From: an uncultured Oscillospiraceae bacterium
Lineage (GTDB): Bacteria > Bacillota > Clostridia > Oscillospirales > Acutalibacteraceae
Assembly (NCBI GenBank): GCA_900543395.1
Contig: UQQT01000020.1
Span: forward strand, 1-38,649
Length of the DNA stretch: 38,649 bases
Reading direction: 5' to 3'
Part shown: one piece after another, positions 17,345 to 25,243 of the stretch
Layout of the letters: every line of letters begins with the position of its first letter
Position numbering within the stretch: the first letter of the stretch is position 1
Notes under the pieces: generated by a model
Told to the model about the DNA's origin: nothing
What the model saw: only the letters and a program-made list of their open reading frames with translations
Database searches by the model: none
Translations under genes and position numbers: made by a program

Positions 17345-17650
17345 TTACCTTTTATTTTTGCCCATTAAATCCATATCCTGCAGCTTTCTGCCGAGTTCGT
17401 CGTCGCCTGCGATTTTTAAGAGGTCTTTATCCATATTGTTGAGCGCGTGCAAAACAGCGGCGTAAATACCGATGGCAACCGACGGATTGCCGTTTTCCAC
17501 CTTCCACAGCGTCGAGCGGCTGATTCCCGCACGCTCGGCGACCAATGTTGCGGACAGCCTTCTTCTGAGCCGTGCCATTTTTATTTGCTCACCCATAGTT
17601 TTAAGAATATTTTCCGTATCGGGCATAATATTATACGCTGCATTTTTCAT
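17345..17650 (-). CDS. hipB: HipB-like XRE-family antitoxin
   Basis: This 101-residue protein has a helix-turn-helix domain in the middle (MGEQIKMARLRRRLSATLVA, then ERAGISRSTLWKVENG). It would bind and neutralise HipA and repress its own promoter. I chose the ATG at 17650 because AGAGGTGA (17657-17664) is spaced correctly for it. The GTG two codons upstream sits against the ribosome site. It lies divergent from the recombinase gene, so the shared 165-bp gap could let HipB influence both promoters. Confidence 0.88.
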   Translation of the reverse strand: MKNAAYNIMPDTENILKTMGEQIKMARLRRRLSATLVAERAGISRSTLWKVENGNPSVAIGIYAAVLHALNNMDKDLLKIAGDDELGRKLQDMDLMGKNKR

Positions 17651-17674
17651 TTGCACTCACCTCTTGTGTTTTCT

Positions 17675-17703
17675 ATTATAAACACTTAATGCTGTTTTGT
17701 CAA
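17675..17703 (-). promoter_or_regulatory. Promoter of hipBA
   Basis: On the - strand a consensus TTGACA (17703-17698) and a consensus TATAAT (17680-17675) are separated by exactly 17 nt, about 25 bases upstream of hipB. Confidence 0.85.
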
Positions 17704-17751
17704 TAGTAGCGAACATAAATGACTTAGCAACAAGATTCCTCTTGATACGTA

Positions 17752-17780
17752 TTGACTTTTGGCTTCGATTGTATTACAAT
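17752..17780 (+). promoter_or_regulatory. Promoter of the serine recombinase gene
   Basis: TTGACT (17752-17757) and TACAAT (17775-17780) with a 17-nt spacer lie 36 bases before the recombinase start, followed by AAAGGAG. The boxes are good but not perfect, suggesting moderate constitutive expression of the recombinase and hence of the fused SpoVT tail. Confidence 0.75.
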
Positions 17781-17815
17781 GTTGTTAGTTAAAAATATAG
17801 AAAGGAGAAACAAAG

Positions 17816-19957
17816 TTGAAAATTGACGGATACGCCCGAATTTCGGTGGATTTGCAGGAAGACAGCCACGAGAATACAAGTATCGAAAACCAAAAACGAA
17901 TCATTCGCGACTTTGTGGCAAAGGAATTTCCCGACGCGGAGCTGACGATATACGAGGACAGAGACCGAAGCGGCTACACCTTTTCTCAACGCGAAAACTA
18001 TCAGAAAATGCGCAAGGAGCTGATAAACGGTGATGTGCGTATTCTAATCGTCAAGGATTTCTCCCGTTTTTCACGCCGCAACAGCTTAGGACTTTTGGAG
18101 CTTGAAACGCTGCGCGACGCCGGTATTCGCATTATTTCGATAGGCGACAATATCGACTACCCCACGCGCGACGACTGGATGCTCATTCAGTTCAAATTTC
18201 TGATGAACGAAATGCCGGTCACCGACACCTCGAAAAAAATCAAGCAGATGATAGACAACCGGCAGAAAAACGGGCAGTGGATCTGCGCCGTGCCCTATGG
18301 CTACCGCATTACCAACACCAAAGAAATGACCTATGAAATCGATCCGCCTGCGGCGGAGGTCGTGCGCGAGGTTTTCAGACTTTACAACCTCGGTTGGGGG
18401 TACAAAAAAATCGCAAATCACCTGACCGACAGCGGCGTGCCGACCCCGAGGGCAAACGAGATTGCCCAAAAGGAAGCCGAGGGAAAGGCAACCAAGCTTA
18501 CCGCGCGCAATGAATGGAGCATTATCACGGTGCAGGCAATTCTCAAAAACGATTTTTACATCGGCACGCTCCGTCAGCGCAAGTACACGCGCAAGGGCAT
18601 TAACGGCAAGGATGTAAAGCTCGGCGATGAGGACAATATCGTGATAGAAAACGCGCACGAGCCGATTGTGGACGGCAAGACCTTTGCCTATACAAAAGAA
18701 CAGCTCCGGCTGCGCTCAAATGGCAATTATCGCGGTGAAAAGAAGTATGCCACCGATTATTCCGGCTTTATGTTCTGCGGCGACTGCGGCAGCCCGATGT
18801 TCTCCATGTCCCGCCCCGATCTGTCACCCGCCTACACCTGCGGTACATACCACAAGCGAGGACTCAAGGGCTGCACCTCGCACCATATCCGTGTGGATGT
18901 ACTTGATAGACTTCTAAAAGAATTTATCCTTCGCGTGCGCGATAACTGCAAGGGTATGATTGACGAGCTGCAAAAGACGATTGACGAGCAGCCCGAGCGC
19001 GAGGAACAGCTCGGCGCGACGGTTGAGAGCATTGAAACGCAGCTTAACGAGGCAAAAGCAAAGCTCAAAGCGCTGTATAAAGAAAAAATGCTGATTGACG
19101 CGGGGCTGTCCGACGCCAAAAGCCGAACCAAGGCGGCGCTTTACGACGAAATGGAGGAAGAGCTGCTCACCCGTATTGAAATGCTCGAAAAGCAATTCGG
19201 CGATGTCAACAACATGCGCAACAATATGATTACCGCCAACCGAAAGGCGAAAACGGTTATCGAAGTCTTTGACGGAGTGCTTAAAAAAGAAAAGCTCGAC
19301 AAGCGCGACATCGGCTTGATCGTTGAGAAAATCACGGTGTTTGAGGATCATTTGAATGTCAGGCTCAAATCCGATGTGGACGAGCTTTTGTCGCTTGAGG
19401 ATACGGAGCACACCGTAAATTTTAAGTCGGGCAGTAAGGATATCGCAGTTACCCAAAGGTCCGCGAACCGCGCGGACAAGGTCTTTACTGTCAATGTTAT
19501 CAGAGAGGGCGACCCGCTGGAAATATACACCGACGCGGACGGTGAGGTCATTTTCAAAAAATACTCGCCTATGGGCGAACTGTCGGAATTTACGTCGCAG
19601 TACGCCGATGTGCTTTACAGGGCTACAAACATGCCCGTAATCGTGACCGACCGCGACCATGTAATTTCGGCGGCCGGACTTTCGAAAAAAGATACAATTG
19701 ATAAGCACATTTCGCAGGCTCTTGAAACAATTATGGAAAACCGAGGAAGCTTTGTCGCAGGTACCGATAAATACGCGCTCTCCCCCGTCGAAGGACTTGA
19801 CAGAAACGCCGCCGTGGCATATCCGATAGTAGGAAGCGGAGACGTTTCCGGTGCAGTCGTTCTCCTGTTCGGGGAAAACGGAACTCTCCCCTCCCAGTCG
19901 GAAATAAAATTAGCACAGGTTGCATCCTCTTTTTTAGGAAAACAGACGGAAGAATAA
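17816..19957 (+). CDS. Large serine recombinase fused in frame to the C-terminal part of SpoVT
   Basis: The 713-residue ORF starts at TTG (AAAGGAG eight bases upstream). Residues 1-150 are the resolvase domain with catalytic Ser10 in YARIS. Then come the recombinase domain (about 155-290), a zinc ribbon (CGDC at 321-324, C342, C353) and a coiled coil (about 385-470). These belong to the integrase that inserts and excises the element. From residue 563 (REGDPLEI onwards, 151 residues) the sequence is instead SpoVT, from its residue about 27 through the complete GAF-like domain and native C terminus. The fusion arises because the element sits inside spoVT. In the excised form the recombinase would end differently. 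Whether the chimera is functional, or has SpoVT dimerising activity, is unknown. Confidence 0.93.
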   Translation: MKIDGYARISVDLQEDSHENTSIENQKRIIRDFVAKEFPDAELTIYEDRDRSGYTFSQRENYQKMRKELINGDVRILIVKDFSRFSRRNSLGLLELETLRDAGIRIISIGDNIDYPTRDDWMLIQFKFLMNEMPVTDTSKKIKQMIDNRQKNGQWICAVPYGYRITNTKEMTYEIDPPAAEVVREVFRLYNLGWGYKKIANHLTDSGVPTPRANEIAQKEAEGKATKLTARNEWSIITVQAILKNDFYIGTLRQRKYTRKGINGKDVKLGDEDNIVIENAHEPIVDGKTFAYTKEQLRLRSNGNYRGEKKYATDYSGFMFCGDCGSPMFSMSRPDLSPAYTCGTYHKRGLKGCTSHHIRVDVLDRLLKEFILRVRDNCKGMIDELQKTIDEQPEREEQLGATVESIETQLNEAKAKLKALYKEKMLIDAGLSDAKSRTKAALYDEMEEELLTRIEMLEKQFGDVNNMRNNMITANRKAKTVIEVFDGVLKKEKLDKRDIGLIVEKITVFEDHLNVRLKSDVDELLSLEDTEHTVNFKSGSKDIAVTQRSANRADKVFTVNVIREGDPLEIYTDADGEVIFKKYSPMGELSEFTSQYADVLYRATNMPVIVTDRDHVISAAGLSKKDTIDKHISQALETIMENRGSFVAGTDKYALSPVEGLDRNAAVAYPIVGSGDVSGAVVLLFGENGTLPSQSEIKLAQVASSFLGKQTEE
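19499..19520 (+). other. attR: Approximate right attachment junction (attR) inside spoVT
   Basis: SpoVT similarity begins at the codons for REGDPLEI (from 19502). The preceding residues (TVNVI) do not match the native SpoVT sequence (RRTLRI). The crossover dinucleotide must be close to this point, but without attL or an empty site it cannot be fixed. The coordinates are a best estimate. Confidence 0.6.
19502..19957 (+). pseudogene. spoVT: 3' portion of disrupted spoVT
   Basis: These 151 codons cover the end of the AbrB-like N-terminal region (GDPLEIYTDADGEVIFKKYSP) and the whole GAF-like domain of SpoVT, the regulator that tunes sigma-G-dependent genes in the forespore. The start codon and most of the DNA-binding domain (about 26 residues) are missing and should lie beyond the left end of the element. 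The frame is intact to the native stop, consistent with a recent or reversible insertion and not decay. It is translated as the tail of the recombinase. Confidence 0.88.
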
Positions 19958-19964
19958 AATCAGA

Positions 19965-19997
19965 ACGGCTCGCCGAAATGGCGAGCCGTCACGTTTT
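19965..19997. terminator. Terminator shared by spoVT and the converging gene cluster
   Basis: A 10-bp perfect GC-rich stem (19965-19974 with 19980-19989, loop GAAAT) is followed by CACGTTTTATT on the + strand, and on the - strand by TCTGATTTTATT. It separates the convergent spoVT fragment and the gene ending at 19999. Confidence 0.85.
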
Positions 19998-19998
19998 A

Positions 19999-20703
19999 TT
20001 ATACCCAGTCTTTAAACACATCCGCAATATTATTCTCATTAAACTTTATGCAGACGTCGTCGTTTATAACAAAGTTCAGTCTCCACGTATGATAAATTCT
20101 GTCCCCGATATCGACTCTCTGAATCACGGAATTATCAGCATTCGAATATTTAATTATCGTATTTTCGTTTCGGTCGTATATGACATAGTCTTTATCCGTC
20201 AGGTCAACCAAAAATTGCATGTCTTCATCAATTTTTAATACCTGCGAAACCTTCTTCATCGTTCTGTCGTAAACAAGTCCCCTGTCGTATTTATGCGCGT
20301 CCATATTATTCTCGTCATATCTCAACGTCGGTCTTACCGTCCAATAGCTCATAATCATATAAACCGCATTATCGTCGGCATAGCTTATCGTAAAATCTCC
20401 GCCGTCGTTCTTAAAAAACGGTTCGTCTTCCCCGTTTAAATAATACCTTATCCTCGAAAACCACAAATCTCCGTCATAATCGTAAAGGACAAGGGGTGTT
20501 TCGTTTTCATAATTGAGAGGGTTCGACTTCTTAAATTCAGCAATGCACCTCATGGAATTATACACACGGTTTCCAGAAAGATTCAGCGCAGGCTCTTTAT
20601 ACGAAGTGTCATGTATAAATTGAATCCAAAAAATACATAATGCCAGAATAATCACCGTAGGCGGGATTATAACTAACGTTATCTTTTTTCTTTTGGCTGT
20701 CAT
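19999..20703 (-). CDS. Membrane-anchored protein of unknown function
   Basis: This 234-residue protein has an N-terminal signal anchor (about 8-29, ITLVIIPPTVIILALCIFWI) and an extracellular part rich in Tyr, Asp and Asn with repeated short beta-strand-like segments (LVLYDYDGDLW, YVIYDRNENTI). I do not recognise a family. It is the last of three closely spaced genes (21 bases after the previous stop, with GAAAGGA). The repeat-like strands suggest a small beta-propeller or similar surface domain. Confidence 0.7.
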   Translation of the reverse strand: MTAKRKKITLVIIPPTVIILALCIFWIQFIHDTSYKEPALNLSGNRVYNSMRCIAEFKKSNPLNYENETPLVLYDYDGDLWFSRIRYYLNGEDEPFFKNDGGDFTISYADDNAVYMIMSYWTVRPTLRYDENNMDAHKYDRGLVYDRTMKKVSQVLKIDEDMQFLVDLTDKDYVIYDRNENTIIKYSNADNSVIQRVDIGDRIYHTWRLNFVINDDVCIKFNENNIADVFKDWV

Positions 20704-20724
20704 AACAATGCTTTCCTTTCTTTT

Positions 20725-21765
20725 TCAGTTTAATTTTATTACATCTTTAATTCCGTAGCATCCGCCGAATAAAACAAGAGTATCATCATTCGCTCGTTCG
20801 ATGTAATAATTCATAAAATTTTTAAGATTGCATTCTCTGAAGAACTCCGATTCTCCCGAAGAATAATGATATGTAAACAACGCGCTTTTATTATAATCGT
20901 AGTAAATACATTTTTCATCATCCGCATAAACCAACAACTGTTTTTCACCCGAATTAAAAACGACCTTCGCCTCTGATTTATCAAAATCCGCGATAATAAC
21001 GCGCGATTTTTTTGATTCGATTGATTTAGAGTACCACGTGCCCGAAAAACTCATACAAACGCCCTTGTCATTGTATTTTTTTACATAACCTCCCGATAAT
21101 CTTTCGTCATCAGGCGATAAAAATACGTTTTCGTCCGGAGAATCGGGATTCGGAATAAACAGACCGTCGTAAAATTTACCGTCATAAACTTTAATGTCAT
21201 GCTCGGCTTTAACAGGATACGCGTATACTTCTTTATTCTGTGAAATCTCGGGATAAACCCGAAAAGAATAATATTTTTGCGTTTCATAATCATAACCGCT
21301 TACATATATGCCGTTTTCATCCGAATAAAGATAATTATGCTTCTCATAAAAATTACCGTAATTTTCAAAACTTTCGCATATCGCCGAAATATACGCGTCC
21401 GAAACCTTGGTAATAGAATCCGAATCGCAGTTATAGAAAAATATGTTTTTGTTCGTTATAAATGCGATAATGTTATCATACCCTGCGAATGAAAAAACCT
21501 TGCCCGAATTGAACAGAAATTCGCTCTTTCCGTCCTCATACACATAGATTCCGTGCCGTACTATCAGCGAATCATTATAGTAATATACTTTTCCGCCGTA
21601 GGAAATACAATGGCGTTCGTACGCTTCGGGAAAATCCGTACGCACAGTGAGAGCCGGGTAATAATGTACGGTATCTGTTCTGTCAAGACAAATAAACGAA
21701 AACAGCATAAAAACTACGTAAAGCACGCCGATAGAGGAAAAGATAACTTTTTCATACCTTTTCAT
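20725..21765 (-). CDS. Membrane-anchored propeller-like protein of unknown function
   Basis: This 346-residue protein has an N-terminal signal anchor (about 8-28, IFSSIGVLYVVFMLFSFICL) followed by many strand-turn units such as YYNDSLIVRHGIYVYEDG, NIIAFITNKNIFFYNCDSD and LLVYADDEKCIYYDYNKS. This looks like the beta-propeller-like architecture of DUF5050-type surface proteins. No catalytic motif is visible. It has a strong GGGAGGG ribosome site and lies 16 bases after the upstream gene. The similar style of the downstream 234-residue protein suggests the pair are distant paralogues or partners. Confidence 0.7.
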   Translation of the reverse strand: MKRYEKVIFSSIGVLYVVFMLFSFICLDRTDTVHYYPALTVRTDFPEAYERHCISYGGKVYYYNDSLIVRHGIYVYEDGKSEFLFNSGKVFSFAGYDNIIAFITNKNIFFYNCDSDSITKVSDAYISAICESFENYGNFYEKHNYLYSDENGIYVSGYDYETQKYYSFRVYPEISQNKEVYAYPVKAEHDIKVYDGKFYDGLFIPNPDSPDENVFLSPDDERLSGGYVKKYNDKGVCMSFSGTWYSKSIESKKSRVIIADFDKSEAKVVFNSGEKQLLVYADDEKCIYYDYNKSALFTYHYSSGESEFFRECNLKNFMNYYIERANDDTLVLFGGCYGIKDVIKLN

Positions 21766-21781
21766 TTACATTTCCCTCCCG

Positions 21782-22732
21782 TCAGTCTCTTTTTGCGGTA
21801 TTAATATTATCAAACCCTATTTCCATAAAACCTATTGTATCGGAATCAAACACGAGCGACAGCTCTTTTCTGCCGGATTCTTTTGAAACTATGTCTCCCG
21901 TGATGATTTTTATTTTCCCGCCTCCGCTGACGTTCAATTTATTTATAAACAAACTAATATTGCCCGTAAGCTCGAATTTATGATACCGTCCGTTCTTTTC
22001 GAGAATAAACGTAACCTTTTCAGAGTCGGAATCAATTTTAAACTCTTTCAATACCGAATTATTAAAGACATTATTTTTATTTAAAACCGTTTTAATAACG
22101 GGTATTTTATCATTTTTAATATAACAGTCGTTTCCGGAGCCTTTTATGTTACAGAATTCGTCGTAAATTTCATAGAATTTTTGAAGTCCGTCTTTTAACG
22201 TATAATTTTCTACAATAACGTCAAACCAGTTTTCGCCCTTGCAAGCCGAAAGTTTACCGAGCGCAAAAGCATTAAAATCCTTAAACACACTGTCGTAAGT
22301 AAACTGCTTCGAGCTGTCGCAAAACGCCTCAAAACTGTACGAAAGCGTTTTCTTTACGTCGTACAGCGTATGAAAAATACCGAACGTGTACCTCGACGCG
22401 TAAATATCATCATAAATAGGGTCTTTGAGAACTGCGGGCAGGAGCGAGTATTCTTTAAGACAATTTATAAATTCCAAATACTTCTCTTCGTCCGATAATT
22501 TCATATTATCAAATACCGTATCATACGGCTTCACGCTGTTAAGATTGTATTTATTTTTAATAAAAATATTAAATCCCGGCAGAATTCTGTTTTCCGTCAG
22601 CCCGAGAACCCGCGGTTCGGCTTCATCCGAGAGACAAAAATGATAACCGTCTATGAAGCTTTTTGCGCCGGTGTATGTACGTATATATTCGTTATCAACA
22701 AGCCGTGATATCATTTTCGGTGTGCGATTCAT
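21782..22732 (-). CDS. Cytosolic protein of unknown function, first gene of a three-gene operon
   Basis: This 316-residue protein starts at the ATG at 22732, chosen because AAGGAGGG precedes it. The frame is open 23 codons further but without a ribosome site. No signal or membrane segment is visible. The N-terminal part is mixed alpha/beta, and the C-terminal part (about 245-316, KVTFILEKNGRYHKFELTG onward) is beta-rich and could be a small carbohydrate- or ligand-binding domain. I do not recognise the family. A TACAAT box with an upstream TATGG (22758-22771 region) may be its -10. Confidence 0.65.
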   Translation of the reverse strand: MNRTPKMISRLVDNEYIRTYTGAKSFIDGYHFCLSDEAEPRVLGLTENRILPGFNIFIKNKYNLNSVKPYDTVFDNMKLSDEEKYLEFINCLKEYSLLPAVLKDPIYDDIYASRYTFGIFHTLYDVKKTLSYSFEAFCDSSKQFTYDSVFKDFNAFALGKLSACKGENWFDVIVENYTLKDGLQKFYEIYDEFCNIKGSGNDCYIKNDKIPVIKTVLNKNNVFNNSVLKEFKIDSDSEKVTFILEKNGRYHKFELTGNISLFINKLNVSGGGKIKIITGDIVSKESGRKELSLVFDSDTIGFMEIGFDNINTAKRD

Positions 22733-22830
22733 TAAACTCACCCTCCTTGTTACGCTTATATTGTACCATATTATTCTTAGAAAAGGGCGAAATGAAACCA
22801 TTTGTATCTAAATTGTAATTAATTTGTAAT

Positions 22831-22864
22831 AAAAAGTGAGACCGAGGAATAACTTCGATCTCAC
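22831..22864 (-). terminator. Terminator after the metallophosphoesterase and small ORF
   Basis: A 12-bp stem with two G-U pairs (22836-22847 with 22853-22864) is followed on the - strand by TTTTTATTAC. It lies seven bases after the stop of the 35-codon ORF at 22871. Confidence 0.8.
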
Positions 22865-22870
22865 TTATAT

Positions 22871-22978
22871 TTACTTACTTATAAAAAATCGCTTACCACT
22901 TATCAAAATATCTGTTGAGCGTATTTTCGATTCCGCGCGGGAGTTAAACGAATTATGTATTTTTTTTAAGAACTTCAT
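22871..22978 (-). CDS. Putative 35-residue basic small protein, translationally coupled
   Basis: The ORF begins with MKFLKKIHNSFNSR and ends with GKRFFISK. It starts at the base after the metallophosphoesterase stop (TAAATG). AAGGAGGG, formed by the last codons of the upstream gene, is placed eight bases before its ATG, an excellent ribosome site that the upstream gene does not need. The frame ends just before the terminator. No homologue is known to me. The strong site makes translation likely. Confidence 0.5.
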   Translation of the reverse strand: MKFLKKIHNSFNSRAESKIRSTDILISGKRFFISK

Positions 22979-25072
22979 TTATTCGCCCTCCTTGATTTTT
23001 AAGCAGATAACCCTGCCGGAAAAATCGGAAACAAATATATTCTCCCCGTCAGTCGCTGATTTTGAAAAAATCGGCGAACCGATATCGACGGTTTTCGTTA
23101 TCTCCCCGTCGGGATTCATAAAGTAGAGCTTGCCGTCAGACGCGCCGAAAACGAGCGTGTTATCCTCAAGCTTTAATATCGACGGTTCGACAGTCTCGGC
23201 TTCTGAGTTTGTGTAGGGAGCCGTATAAATCAAAGCCGAACCGACCTCGACGGTTTTAATTATCTCGTCTTTATTTATATCATATATAACAACGCCCTTG
23301 TTCGCAGTCGGGATATATGCCTTTTCGCCGATAATCAACGGCTGTGCGCTCGACGAAAAATTATAATTTTCAACGTCCTTTTTCGTTTTAATCTTACCCT
23401 CGTTTAAATCGACCGTCATAATCGCGTCCGAATCGGCAATAAGCAATGTGTTTTCGTCAATAACGGCGGGAGTCGAGCTTCTGAATCTCAAATCCTCGTC
23501 CTTTATTTCGAAAATCTGCCTGCCTGTGTCCTTATCGAGAATGACGAGCGCGTCCCAGTGCGAATTTACGATTAATTTATTTCCTATAACAATAAATTCC
23601 GCCGGGGAGGGCTCTCCGTAACCTCTGATATTCTCCCAGACTTTTTCACCCGTTTTAATATTGAGAGCGGTAATACCGGAAGCAGAACCCGTATAAACAA
23701 TACCGTCCGAAACACATATACCCGAACTCGTATCGAGAGCGGAGCCTAAATCGACCTTTGTTTTCCATAATTCTTTTCCGTCATAAGTGTCAAGAGCGTA
23801 GACGTTTCCCGCACTGTCCTGAATTATAACCGTTCCGTCCTCGACGATTATGTTATTCTTAATTGTATTTTCTGTTTTATAAGTCCATGCGACTGCGCCG
23901 TTGAGAGCAGAAAGGCACGTAACACCGCAGTTTATCGGGTACGAATCGTCAACAGTGCCCAAGTAAACGAATCCGTCTTTTAATACGGTATCACAGAACA
24001 GAACCCTGCCCTCGAGCTGTGTCGTCCAAACGGCAGATTCAACCGCGTCGGGATTCGAATTGAATTTATAATAAGCCATATCGGCGCTAACCGTGCCGTC
24101 GGCTGAAATATTTATAATTCTCAATCCGCTTACGGACGAATCAATGCCTCCGCAGTCGGGGCGGGCGGTGCTTATATTAACAACGCCATCGTTTTCCTCG
24201 ATATAATTATGATGATAATGACCGAAAACCCACGCGATAAGATTATGCTTTTTTAAATCAAGCTTTTTTCTGTCAAACGATATGACGTAATCATCCGACG
24301 GAGAATCGGTATGATTAAATATTACAACCTTCATATTTTCATCGGTATTTTTAAGGTCGTTTTCAAGCCATCTCCAGCGGTCGTTTTTGTTATATCCCGA
24401 TTTATAATCGCCGCCTGTCTGAAACGGAGTTACGACATAGTGAACGTTGCCAACCTCGAAAGAATACCATACGGGGCCGTATATGCTCTCAAAAAGCTCC
24501 TCGCCGTACTTACCCTCGACATAGTCGTGGTTGCCGATTATATAGCGAACGGGAACGTCCATGTTTTCGCTGTTCATACCCTCGATATGCTTTTTAAGTC
24601 CGTCTATATAGCAGATATCGCCCGTGTGAATCAAAAACGCGGGATTTTTTTCATTTATTGTATCTTTGATAAAGTCAATCCACTCGCCTACTCCCTTTTC
24701 GCCGATTTCCGTATCGGATATCTGAATGAAGCTGTGCGCCTGACCTTTTTCAATATCCGACTTTTCAAGTGTAAAATCATAGCCCTCGCTCTTATCTTTA
24801 TCTGCTGAAATATAGTAATTTTCCGTCGTATACCCCGCAGGGACGGTGACGGTGATAAATCTCGTTTTTCTGTAACCTTTTAATTTAAACGCGCCGTTTT
24901 CGTCCGTCTTTACAACGTTTCTGCCGTCTGACACGCTGACGCCGGATAAGGGCTTGCCGTCATTGGTAACCGTACCCGAATAGCCTTTTCCGGGCATGAA
25001 TATTACGCCGAGAACGACAGCAACAGTGACAGCCGCGAGTGCGGGGATTATAATTAGAAGCTTCTTTTTCAT
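22979..25072 (-). CDS. Membrane-anchored metallophosphoesterase with PQQ-like beta-propeller
   Basis: This 697-residue protein has an N-terminal signal anchor (5-25), a carboxypeptidase-regulatory-like beta domain (about 30-105, YSGTVTNDGKPLSGVSVSDG), a calcineurin-type phosphoesterase (about 112-340) and PQQ-like WD/propeller repeats (about 365-697, ALNGAVAWTYKTE, ALDTYDGKELWKTK, ALNIKTGEKVWEN). Metal ligands are visible: D120, GD 151-152, GNHD 180-183, NH 253-254 and GHYHHN 284-289. It is exported but held at the membrane, and probably acts on cell-wall or external phosphodiesters, including teichoic-acid-like substrates. The substrate is not deducible. Confidence 0.85.
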   Translation of the reverse strand: MKKKLLIIIPALAAVTVAVVLGVIFMPGKGYSGTVTNDGKPLSGVSVSDGRNVVKTDENGAFKLKGYRKTRFITVTVPAGYTTENYYISADKDKSEGYDFTLEKSDIEKGQAHSFIQISDTEIGEKGVGEWIDFIKDTINEKNPAFLIHTGDICYIDGLKKHIEGMNSENMDVPVRYIIGNHDYVEGKYGEELFESIYGPVWYSFEVGNVHYVVTPFQTGGDYKSGYNKNDRWRWLENDLKNTDENMKVVIFNHTDSPSDDYVISFDRKKLDLKKHNLIAWVFGHYHHNYIEENDGVVNISTARPDCGGIDSSVSGLRIINISADGTVSADMAYYKFNSNPDAVESAVWTTQLEGRVLFCDTVLKDGFVYLGTVDDSYPINCGVTCLSALNGAVAWTYKTENTIKNNIIVEDGTVIIQDSAGNVYALDTYDGKELWKTKVDLGSALDTSSGICVSDGIVYTGSASGITALNIKTGEKVWENIRGYGEPSPAEFIVIGNKLIVNSHWDALVILDKDTGRQIFEIKDEDLRFRSSTPAVIDENTLLIADSDAIMTVDLNEGKIKTKKDVENYNFSSSAQPLIIGEKAYIPTANKGVVIYDINKDEIIKTVEVGSALIYTAPYTNSEAETVEPSILKLEDNTLVFGASDGKLYFMNPDGEITKTVDIGSPIFSKSATDGENIFVSDFSGRVICLKIKEGE

Positions 25073-25124
25073 AAATTTATAACTCCTGAATAAAACATAC
25101 CGGCATTACGCCGTCTTAATGTTG

Positions 25125-25153
25125 ATTATACATAAAACTCTTAATAAAATCAA
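25125..25153 (-). promoter_or_regulatory. Promoter of the metallophosphoesterase gene
   Basis: On the - strand TTGATT (25153-25148) and consensus TATAAT (25130-25125) are separated by 17 nt, about 53 bases before the ATG at 25072, which has a GGAG site. Confidence 0.75.
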
Positions 25154-25243
25154 CGCTTTAATATTTTTTTGACGGATTAATTTTGTCTATATCGGTTAAT
25201 ACTACATTTAAGCCCGTTACATAATTTTTCGGGGGCTGAAAAA

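Noticed and set aside
22733..22801. 23-residue N-terminal extension of the protein at 21782-22732
   Set aside because: AAGGAGGG is correctly spaced only for the ATG at 22732, and the extension covers the probable promoter.
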